NCBI GenBank assembly: GCA_007135385.1
Contig: SLIY01000390.1
Coordinates: 1-13,940, forward strand
Source: Leptolyngbyaceae cyanobacterium CSSed165cm_216
GTDB taxonomy: Bacteria > Cyanobacteriota > Cyanobacteriia > Phormidesmidales > Phormidesmidaceae
Reading direction: 5' to 3'
DNA: 13,940 bases
Position 1 is the first letter of the stretch. Each line of letters opens with the position of its first letter. Below are positions 7,155-13,465 of the stretch, piece after piece. The position numbers and the translations under genes were made by a program. The notes beneath the pieces are model-generated. The model did no database searches. It had not been told where the DNA came from and was given only the letters and a program-made list of their open reading frames with translations.

Positions 7155-8201
7155 CTAGTCCTTAGTTAGGTGCATTAAACAGCAAAGCTTGTAAACAGCC
7201 CTGGCCCCGACGTTACCATCCCATTCGCCGTCGCCGACCTCTGACAGATCAAAGCCGATGATTTGGCGTCCACTACGCACCACCTGACGCAGCAGGCAAA
7301 ATACTTCTTCTAATTCCAAGCCTCCGGGCACCGGGGTGCCGGTATGGGGGCACAGCTTGGGGTCAAGACCGTCCACATCAAAGCTGACATAGACCAACTC
7401 GGGCAGTTCTGTCACGATCGCCTCGCACTGCTGCATCCAGGCAAGACCCCGGTAGGTGTTTTCTTTGATGACGTCGTCGTAGTGGGTGACAATCCGCCCG
7501 TCAGACTGCTGGATCAGCGCTACTTCGTCGTGGCACAGGTCGCGGATGCCCACCTGCACGAGCTTGCTGATCTGGGGTAAGTCCAGCAGGTTATACATAA
7601 TTGAGGCGTGGGAATAGCGAAAGCCCTGGTAGGCCTGGCGCAGGTCGGCATGGGCATCAATATGCAGGATGCCAAAGTTAGGATGGCGTTTGGCTAGAGC
7701 TTGCAGGAATCCCAGCGGTACACTGTGGTCGCCACCAATAACTCCCACCTGTTTCCCTTGATCTAGGGCCGCAGTGGCCTGGGCATAGAGCCAGCCGGTC
7801 ATGTGTTCACAGCCGTGGTTGACCCAGTCAAGGTCTGCTTGCAGTAAGGGCTGGGAGGCGATCGCAATGCCCTCCTCTGTGGCCTGAATCACCCGATTGG
7901 CCGACTCCCGCACCGCTTGATTCAACTCATACAAATGCTCTGGAATCGGGGGCATAAAGATCCCCTGCCGCCAGCCGTCGGGATTATCGCGGTCGTACAG
8001 GTCCAACTGAGGGGACGCCTCTAGCACCCGGCGGGGACCTTGGGCAGTGCCAGTGTGGTAAGACACAGTCGCCTCCCAGGGGATGCCAAAAATAATCATG
8101 TTGGCGGTGTCATAGTCGCAGGGCAAGCCGTAGAGGTTGCCATTATCCAGGCCAACCCCGCTGGGGTCAAAGTCTTGCAGAGGTGTAAATAAAGAGGTCA
8201 T
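7155..8201 (-). CDS. speB: Agmatinase-family ureohydrolase (probable SpeB)
   Basis: The 348-residue protein is a binuclear-metal ureohydrolase; the likely reaction is agmatine plus water to putrescine and urea. All six metal ligands of the family are present: H159 in GGDHS, D182, H184 and D186 in HIDAHAD, and D275 and D277 in SFDVDGLDP. The loop HTGTPVPGG at 286-294 follows. The C-terminal motif DLSEVGDGEWDGNVGAR (318-334) differs from the EVxPxYD ending of classical agmatinases and marks a separate subfamily, so substrate assignment rests on context. The gene lies 25 bp downstream of the AdoMet decarboxylase-spermidine synthase fusion on the same strand, which strongly suggests an operon and a polyamine role. 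The Shine-Dalgarno near the ATG is weak. Guanidine hydrolase (Sll1077 type) is a known alternative in this superfamily, but no nickel-chaperone genes are adjacent. Confidence 0.85.
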   Translation of the reverse strand: MTSLFTPLQDFDPSGVGLDNGNLYGLPCDYDTANMIIFGIPWEATVSYHTGTAQGPRRVLEASPQLDLYDRDNPDGWRQGIFMPPIPEHLYELNQAVRESANRVIQATEEGIAIASQPLLQADLDWVNHGCEHMTGWLYAQATAALDQGKQVGVIGGDHSVPLGFLQALAKRHPNFGILHIDAHADLRQAYQGFRYSHASIMYNLLDLPQISKLVQVGIRDLCHDEVALIQQSDGRIVTHYDDVIKENTYRGLAWMQQCEAIVTELPELVYVSFDVDGLDPKLCPHTGTPVPGGLELEEVFCLLRQVVRSGRQIIGFDLSEVGDGEWDGNVGARAVYKLCCLMHLTKD

Positions 8202-8226
8202 AACCTGTTGATGCCGCCTGATCTCC

Positions 8227-9513
8227 TTACCCCTTGGACAACATGGTTTTCACAAAGGTGGGCAAGGCGAAAGCAGCTTGGTGGATGCCGACATTGTAAT
8301 ACTGTAAGTTGTGCTGAGCGGCAAAGGCGGCGGATCGATCTGGATCGAGCCCCTCGATGGGGTGCGCGGCCCCCTTGGTGGCGTAGTTGAAGCTCCACAT
8401 ACCGGTAGGATAGGTGGGAATAAAGGCCAAATAACACTGGACATGATCAGCCCCAAAAATACCCTTCAGGCAATGGTGAATATCCACAAAGGCCTGCTGA
8501 TTAAACCGGGGGGACTCACTTTGGGCCGCGATCGCGCCACCTGGCTTCAGGCAGCGGTACACCTGCTGGTAAAACTCGGTACTAAACAACCCTTCTGATG
8601 GCCCCACCGGGTCAGAGGAGTCAATCACAATCAGGTCGTAACTGGCATCGGGGGCGTTAGCCACGAAGGCAATACCATCTTCGATACGCAGATCGAGTTT
8701 GGGGTCGCCCAAAGAACCAGAAAGGGAGGGTAGGTGTTCCCGAGAGGCCCGCACCACCGCTTCATCAATTTCCACCATGGTGACCTGCTCGACCTGGGGG
8801 TGACGCAAAATTTCCCGCACGCTGCCGCCGTCACCGCCGCCGATCACTAGCACGTCTTTGAAGCTGGGGTTGAGCAGCATGGGGACGTGGATGATCATCT
8901 CGTGGTAAGCGTTTTCATCCTTTTCGCTGCACATCACCATGCTGTCGATGGTCAGCATTTTGCCGTAGGCAAAGGTATCGAAAATTTCTACGGTTTGGTA
9001 AGCGGATTTTTCACGGAAGACGCGATCGCCCTTGTGGCGAATCGACAGGGCAATATCGTCGTTCTTATCCGTAAACCAAACACTACGACTTTGCTTGGGG
9101 GTAATCAGTTTATTGGTGGCCTCATCCCGCAGTTCCCCCAAGTCGATGTCGATCCGCTCGAACAGTTCGAGCTGACCACGGTTTAGTTCTAGGGCCGAGC
9201 CATAGTCAGCCTGAAAGGCGGCCTTGAGTTTGTCGAAGGAGACCCAGGGATTAACCGTATCGCCGCAGGTGAATAGGTCCACCGCCGCATAGCGGTATTC
9301 GGGCCAGGTGTGAATCGCCAGGTGGCTTTCTTGTATCACCACCACCCCCGACACCCCAAAGGGGGAAAAGTGGTGGAATACGGAACTAATGACGGTTGCC
9401 CCGGCATCGGCGGCGGCGGTCACCATACTGCTTTCGATCAGCGGCACGTCGTTGAGAATGTCTGCGGCACAGCCGAAGAACTCGACCAAAATGTGTCGTC
9501 CCAGTGAATTCAT
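8227..9513 (-). CDS. speDE: Bifunctional S-adenosylmethionine decarboxylase-spermidine synthase fusion
   Basis: A single 428-codon frame joins two enzymes. Residues 1 to about 120 are a prokaryotic class 1b AdoMet decarboxylase proenzyme: the start MNSLGRHILVEFFGC, self-cleavage site E62-S63 in QESHLAIHTWPE, H68, and C83 in LFTCG, all at the positions known for Thermotoga SpeD. Cleavage would leave a 62-residue beta chain and an alpha chain of 366 residues carrying the pyruvoyl group and the whole synthase. A linker spans about 120-144. Residues 145-428 are spermidine synthase: YQTVEIFDT (172-180), GGGDGG (225-230), E248 and D250 binding the nucleoside, EDG (278-280), DSSDPVGP (298-305) and YPTGMWSFNYA near the C-terminus. 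It would make decarboxylated AdoMet and transfer its aminopropyl group to putrescine, giving spermidine. It heads the operon with the agmatinase gene. Confidence 0.94.
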   Translation of the reverse strand: MNSLGRHILVEFFGCAADILNDVPLIESSMVTAAADAGATVISSVFHHFSPFGVSGVVVIQESHLAIHTWPEYRYAAVDLFTCGDTVNPWVSFDKLKAAFQADYGSALELNRGQLELFERIDIDLGELRDEATNKLITPKQSRSVWFTDKNDDIALSIRHKGDRVFREKSAYQTVEIFDTFAYGKMLTIDSMVMCSEKDENAYHEMIIHVPMLLNPSFKDVLVIGGGDGGSVREILRHPQVEQVTMVEIDEAVVRASREHLPSLSGSLGDPKLDLRIEDGIAFVANAPDASYDLIVIDSSDPVGPSEGLFSTEFYQQVYRCLKPGGAIAAQSESPRFNQQAFVDIHHCLKGIFGADHVQCYLAFIPTYPTGMWSFNYATKGAAHPIEGLDPDRSAAFAAQHNLQYYNVGIHQAAFALPTFVKTMLSKG

Positions 9514-9682
9514 ACCCTGATTCCCCCGTAAGTGTCAGCCTAGGCCATCGTGATTGAATAGCGGAACAGGATTTTATCAGACCAGGGCTGACCCACGATA
9601 CATTTTAGGCACCTAGTGCAGCGTCAAGTTTTAGTTTTAGGGTTGACAGCTGTAGAGATTTAGCGTCACTAAGGTCCGAAAT
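9514..9682. other. Left half of the divergent speDE / Bax1-like intergenic region
   Basis: This stretch should contain the speDE promoter but I see no confident consensus for it. A TTGACA hexamer on the plus strand (9643-9648) has no good -10 box 16-18 bp downstream. CTAGTGCAGCGTCAAG near 9613-9627 resembles CTAGTGCTGCGACGCG near 7049, which may reflect a dispersed short repeat. No gene is seen here. Confidence 0.4.
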
Positions 9683-9766
9683 CCCCTCCTTGGGAGGGGT
9701 AGGGGTGGGTCAACTCAACCGCGAAGAGACCCACCCCGCCCTCCGGGCACCCCTCCCAGGGAGGGG
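9683..9766. repeat. Large inverted-repeat hairpin (REP/MITE-like)
   Basis: The left arm at 9683-9711 starts CCCCTCCTTGGGAGGGG and ends GGGGTGGGTC. The right arm at 9728-9766 starts GACCCACCCC and ends CCCCTCCCAGGGAGGGG. The arms match almost perfectly apart from an 11-base insertion (GCCCTCCGGGC) in the right arm where the left has TA; that insertion is itself a small hairpin. The loop is 16 bases. A related motif, CCTCCTGGGAGGGGCAG, lies inside the element at 3653-3818, so a dispersed family is likely. There is no coding capacity. Confidence 0.8.
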
Positions 9767-9944
9767 ACGAGCAGTTTTGCTTGATTGAGGCAACCTTGCT
9801 GAAGACAAAAGGCTTTTGCAAAGCACTTACCTTAATTTTTAGCCTTGACAGGCACTAGGGATAATTTTCTGCTTTTCAGCAGTCCAGGACAGCGATCGCG
9901 GAGACACCAATACTATGATTTGGTGGCAAGCCAGCCTGAAACCA

Positions 9945-9951
9945 GGGAGGA
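9945..9951 (+). promoter_or_regulatory. Shine-Dalgarno pointing to an ACG start
   Basis: GGGAGGA lies seven bases before the ACG codon at 9959, ideal spacing for initiation there. The ATG at 9952 sits immediately next to it, too close to use it, and opens only a seven-codon frame ending at TGA 9970-9972. This site decides the start of the Bax1-like gene. Confidence 0.6.
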
Positions 9952-9958
9952 ATGACCT

Positions 9959-11173
9959 ACGCTACCCAGTGACCTGTTAATCTATCGCTACCAGGGAGAG
10001 GCGATTCAACCCAAGCGGCTGCCCCTGAATACCACCTATCTGGGCATGGCAGCGGACTTGATTCAGCTGTTTCAGACCCAGGTGGGCCACACTCAGGGGG
10101 AGCTAAACCGCCAACTGCAAGAGCTAGAAGGGGAAGACACCAACTACCGGATTAAGCGGGGGCTGGCCCACATTTTGCGCAACAGCTTTGCCAGCTTTGA
10201 GGTGGTCAGCCCCTTAGAACCGATAGAGTTGCGGCAGCGGGTCTTTGCCCTGGCGGCCCAGGTGGCCCCATCCCCTATGGCAGCCCAAGGACATCTGGTA
10301 GTCCTGAGTCAGCAGTTAAGTCAGGAGTGCGATCGCACTATCACCCCCGACCAAATTCGCCAGGGCCTCTATGCCGACCTCCCCGATAACCGCATCTTAA
10401 TCGAGTTTGACTCTCCCACCCCCGAGGCTCTGATTCACCGCTACAACCTCTCCCAAACCCAAGGGGTGTTCTATAAAGCCAGCGACCTGGTCATGCACCT
10501 GTACCGCAACGACCCCGGCGAGTACAAGCTGATGTTTCGCTACCTAAAGCTGTTTCGCCTGATGACCTACATCGAAGGGGATGCCGACCAGGGGTTTACC
10601 ATCACCATCGATGGCCCCGCCAGCCTGTTTAAACCCAGCACCCGCTATGGGGTCGATATCGCCAAGCTGATCCCTGCCATCCTGCATGTCAGCCGCTGGC
10701 GACTGACCGCCACCCTGCAACTCAAAGACGGCTACAGCCAGCAGGTGACACCCCGCCAGTTCAGCCTCGATAGTGACTGCGGCCTAGTCACCCACTATCC
10801 CCCTGGCAAGACCTACGACAGTATGATCGAAGAATCCTTCGTTAACCGCTGGCCTACGGACAAAACTCCTTGGCGACTGGAACGGGAGGTGGACCTGGTG
10901 CCCCTCCCCGGCAGTGTGATGATTCCTGACTTTCGTCTGGTACACCCCGACGGGCGCGAGTACCTGCTGGAAATCGTCGGCTACTGGCGGCCGGAGTACC
11001 TGCGTAAAAAGTTTGCCCAGGTACGCAAATCTGAGCGGGATAACTTGATTTTGGCGGTGTCCGAACGGTTAAATTTAGAAAAAGCTGGGGTTGACATCGC
11101 CAAGGTCCCAGCTCAAGTCGTGTGGTTTAAGCATAAGCTTCAACCTAAAGCCATACTCGATGTACTGGCATAG
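9959..11173 (+). CDS. DUF790 / Bax1-like nuclease, probable ACG start
   Basis: Member of the DUF790 family, whose archaeal representative Bax1 is a nuclease that partners the XPB helicase. The first ATG is at 10046, but the frame is open upstream to a TGA at 9953, and the 29 codons before that ATG encode (T)LPSDLLIYRYQGEAIQPK..., which matches the family N-terminus (usually MLPSDLL...). No ATG, GTG or TTG lies in that stretch. An ACG at 9959, aligned with the expected first Met and placed seven bases after GGGAGGA, is the best start, giving 404 residues. Family features are GELNRQLQELEG, YRIKRGLAHIL and a C-terminal PD-(D/E)xK-like core: EE at 291-292, IPDF with D324, and LEIVGYW with E338. 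No XPB-like helicase is in the window. It converges with amt, with 10 bp between stops. Confidence 0.85.
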   Translation, partial: TLPSDLLIYRYQGEAIQPKRLPLNTTYLGMAADLIQLFQTQVGHTQGELNRQLQELEGEDTNYRIKRGLAHILRNSFASFEVVSPLEPIELRQRVFALAAQVAPSPMAAQGHLVVLSQQLSQECDRTITPDQIRQGLYADLPDNRILIEFDSPTPEALIHRYNLSQTQGVFYKASDLVMHLYRNDPGEYKLMFRYLKLFRLMTYIEGDADQGFTITIDGPASLFKPSTRYGVDIAKLIPAILHVSRWRLTATLQLKDGYSQQVTPRQFSLDSDCGLVTHYPPGKTYDSMIEESFVNRWPTDKTPWRLEREVDLVPLPGSVMIPDFRLVHPDGREYLLEIVGYWRPEYLRKKFAQVRKSERDNLILAVSERLNLEKAGVDIAKVPAQVVWFKHKLQPKAILDVLA

Positions 11174-11183
11174 TCAATACAGT

Positions 11184-12629
11184 TCAACGCCGCTGGTAAC
11201 CCCCAAACTCTGGGTAAGCTTCCATGGCGTGTTCCCCCAGATCTAGTCCTTGCATTTCTTCGGCCTGGGACACCCGAATCCCAACTATGGCTCGAATTAA
11301 CAGCCAACTCACGAGGCTAAACAAGCTAGTAAATACGCCTACAGCAACAATCCCAAGCAGTTGAATTAGCCCCTGCTGCACGCCACCCCCCATGAAGGCC
11401 CCAGCTAAGGGACCTTCTCCGGGGCCATACCAAGGGAAGGTGCCCGGGGCAACACTAAACAGACCTAAGGCTAGGGTGCCCCAAATGCCGCACACCAGGT
11501 GCACAGAGACAGCCCCCACTGGGTCATCAATTTTGAGCCGATCGAGCAGCGTCACCGAAAACACCACAATTACCCCAGCTAAGGTGCCAATAATAGCCGC
11601 ACTGCCTAAATTGACATAGGCACAACTCGCCGTGATCCCCACCAGGCCAGCCAAGACCCCATTGATGATCATCGATAGGTCTGGCTTTGATAAATAAATC
11701 CAGGCGGTTACGGTAGCCGCCAAGCCCCCCATCGCGGCGGCTAGATTTGTAGTTACCACAATGTGGCTAATGGCAAAGGGGTCGGCGGCCATGGTAGAGC
11801 CGGGATTAAAGCCAAACCATCCAAGCCACAAAATTAAACAGCCCAAGGCAGAAATACTGAGGTTGTGGCCGGGCATGGCCGCGGGGCGGGTTTGGTACCG
11901 CCCCAGCCGGGGACCGAGCAAGACAGCCCCCACTAGGGCCGCCCACCCCCCTACGGAATGCACCACGGTAGAGCCAGCAAAGTCATAGAACCCTAGATTC
12001 GCTAAAACCCCATCTCCCCAGATCCAATGGCCGGTAATCGGGTAAGACAGGCCCACCAGCAGTAAGCTGAAGATAAAGAAAGCGAGAAACTTAATGCGCT
12101 CGGCTACGGCCCCTGACACAATGGTGGCGGCGGTCCCTGCAAACGCCAGTTGAAAGAAAAATTTGGCTTCTAGGGGGACTCCAGCCCAGGCTAGAGCACT
12201 AAAGACACCACTGTAGGCATCCCCCGTGGCGGGGCTGTTATCTAACCCTTGCAGCCAAAAGCCAGACAACCCGATCAGGGGGCTGCCGTCACCAAACATC
12301 AGGCCAAAGCCCAGTACCCAGAACGCTACTGTTGATAGGCCAAACACAATCAGGTTTTTGGCCAGTAGGTTAACGGCGTTTTTGCTCCGGCAAAAGCCGG
12401 TTTCTAACATACAGAAACCGGCGTTCATGAAAAATACCAGAAAGCCTGCCACCAACACCCACAGGGTGTCGATCGCCACTTGTAGGTCGGTCGTCTCTAG
12501 TCCTGTTCCTTGGGCTAGGGCGCTAGAACTCAGGAGCCCAAGTCCCCCTAACGCTAGCCAGGGGCTAAGCCGGAGCCCCTGGAGTTTCTTTAGTCTTGTC
12601 CTTAGTCCTGATTGTCGTATCGTTCCCAC
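11184..12629 (-). CDS. amt: Ammonium transporter Amt
   Basis: Inner-membrane channel-type transporter of the Amt/MEP/Rh family that takes up ammonium. From GTG 12629 the protein has 481 residues. A signal peptide (basic RTRLKKLQGLR, hydrophobic LALGGLGLLSSSALA, cleavage before Q) is followed by about 11 membrane segments. Family residues seen include GFCMLETGF, GHWIWGDG, DFAGSTVVHSVGG with the pore histidine, WFGFNPGS, and DDPVGAVSVHLVCGIWG with the second pore histidine. The C-terminal tail VSQAEEMQGLDLGEHAMEAYPEF is typical and is where GlnK/PII binds in studied homologues. The frame extends to a GTG at 12674, but the 12629 GTG has GGAG eight bases upstream and yields a standard signal peptide. 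It is probably nitrogen-regulated; see the NtcA-type site at 13109-13122. Confidence 0.95.
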   Translation of the reverse strand: MGTIRQSGLRTRLKKLQGLRLSPWLALGGLGLLSSSALAQGTGLETTDLQVAIDTLWVLVAGFLVFFMNAGFCMLETGFCRSKNAVNLLAKNLIVFGLSTVAFWVLGFGLMFGDGSPLIGLSGFWLQGLDNSPATGDAYSGVFSALAWAGVPLEAKFFFQLAFAGTAATIVSGAVAERIKFLAFFIFSLLLVGLSYPITGHWIWGDGVLANLGFYDFAGSTVVHSVGGWAALVGAVLLGPRLGRYQTRPAAMPGHNLSISALGCLILWLGWFGFNPGSTMAADPFAISHIVVTTNLAAAMGGLAATVTAWIYLSKPDLSMIINGVLAGLVGITASCAYVNLGSAAIIGTLAGVIVVFSVTLLDRLKIDDPVGAVSVHLVCGIWGTLALGLFSVAPGTFPWYGPGEGPLAGAFMGGGVQQGLIQLLGIVAVGVFTSLFSLVSWLLIRAIVGIRVSQAEEMQGLDLGEHAMEAYPEFGGYQRR

Positions 12630-12659
12630 AGCGTGTACTCCAAAGCGGTCAGCTATAAC

Positions 12660-12687
12660 CCCATAGAGTGGCACGAATTCTTGTCAA
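12660..12687 (-). promoter_or_regulatory. Possible sigma-70-type promoter of amt
   Basis: On the minus strand TTGACA (12687-12682) is followed after 16 bases by TATGGG (12665-12660). The -35 is perfect and the -10 is poor. Transcription would begin near 12650, before the GTG at 12629 and after the GTG at 12674, which agrees with the downstream start choice. Confidence 0.35.
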
Positions 12688-12772
12688 CGACGCAAAAGTT
12701 TAAGCCGCTTGCAGCCTACGGCTAGGGTGAAGCTGCAACCCCGAAATCAGTCACCTAACGCCAAAATTCAGG

Positions 12773-13030
12773 TCAATCTGTCACGTTGACTCGCCCCATG
12801 CGAATGGCATCGAATAGCTGATTAATCTGTTGACGGTCGGTTGCAGTGAGTACCGGGTTGCTGAGCATGGCGGCAGTCAAGGTTAAGTGATCGCGACGGG
12901 TTAGGGTGCCTTGGTCCATGGCAGTGGTAACTAAGGACCCAATGGTTTGAGGTAATTGAGCTTGAACCGGAGAGGGCTGGGGTGACGGTTTCCGGTGCCA
13001 AGGGGTATGGTGAGCAAATGATGAAACCAC
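12773..13030 (-). CDS. Small conserved-type cyanobacterial protein of unknown function
   Basis: The C-terminal half, about 45 residues (TLTRRDHLTLTAAMLSNP followed by LTATDRQQINQLFDAIRMGRVNVTD), looks like a small cyanobacterial protein type with an Arg-Asp-His helix, an Ile-Asn-x-Leu/Val-Phe-Asp helix and an end in GR[IV]xxxD. This is recognition by eye, not a search. The N-terminal part is Pro/His/Ser-rich and poorly constrained. The start is uncertain: GTG at 13030 (85 residues) has AGGA nine bases upstream; a TTG at 13096 (107 residues) and an ATG near residue 60 of that longer frame are alternatives. There is no signal peptide or membrane segment in the conserved half. It lies 98-143 bp upstream of amt on the same strand. 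Confidence 0.6.
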   Translation of the reverse strand: MVSSFAHHTPWHRKPSPQPSPVQAQLPQTIGSLVTTAMDQGTLTRRDHLTLTAAMLSNPVLTATDRQQINQLFDAIRMGRVNVTD

Positions 13031-13108
13031 GGCTGTAAATCCTGATGGAGAAAGACTGAAGGGATGACAAATGGCTGTCTGCGGCAGATAGGTCAAGGTA
13101 ACTGTGAT

Positions 13109-13122
13109 GTATCAGCAACTAC
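13109..13122. promoter_or_regulatory. Perfect NtcA-type palindrome GTA-N8-TAC
   Basis: GTATCAGCAACTAC matches the NtcA consensus. On the minus strand, TATCTG (13090-13085) lies 18 bases downstream, shorter than the usual spacing of about 22, in front of the small gene and amt. On the plus strand a TAAGCA lies 21 bases downstream. Six fixed bases recur by chance about every 4 kb, so position next to an ammonium transporter is the main support. Confidence 0.4.
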
Positions 13123-13353
13123 CAAATACTTGAGGTCCTGCCTTAAGCATGCCCAATTCCCGAATTACCAGGGGGTTTATTCCTTAAAGATTCGATGAAT
13201 CTGGATTAAACCTGGGTTAAGCGCCGTTTTGCTAGGGTAGAGCTACTGAAATCGTCTTTCCCTATCGAGATTCGGGGTAAGCCCGGTATCGTAATCGGTG
13301 CATTGCGGCCCAAAGTTAGGGTCTGTGAGGTTTTGCACAAACCTATGGACCGC

Positions 13354-13390
13354 GTAGGCAGAGCCGCGCCCTTGGCGCTATGCAGCCTAC
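13354..13390. repeat. Inverted-repeat hairpin upstream of gloB
   Basis: GTAGGC (13354-13359) pairs with GCCTAC (13385-13390), and inside it GCGCC-CTT-GGCGC (13366-13378) forms a perfect stem-loop, with six mismatched bases on each side. A separate small hairpin, AGGTTT-N5-AAACCT (13328-13344), precedes it. Neither has a T tract. They lie in the 435-bp gap between the small gene and gloB, in which I see no other gene. Confidence 0.6.
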
Positions 13391-13465
13391 TCAGGTCTGA
13401 GTGTGTTTTAAGCTAAGAGTAACTTGCAAATAAATTGAGGACAGTTGGCAACGTTAGGTCTTGCC

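Noticed and set aside
7155..8201. Calling the ureohydrolase a nickel-dependent guanidine hydrolase
   Set aside because: No hypA/hypB-like nickel chaperone genes are adjacent and the gene is linked to spermidine synthesis; kept as an alternative only.
12226..12666. 146-codon plus-strand frame opposite amt, and similar long antisense frames over other genes
   Set aside because: These are antisense shadows of clearly identified genes, with composition explained by the opposite strand and no domain signature.
12630..12772. NtcA box immediately upstream of amt
   Set aside because: I found no GTA-N8-TAC in this interval; the only perfect match in the region is farther upstream at 13109-13122.
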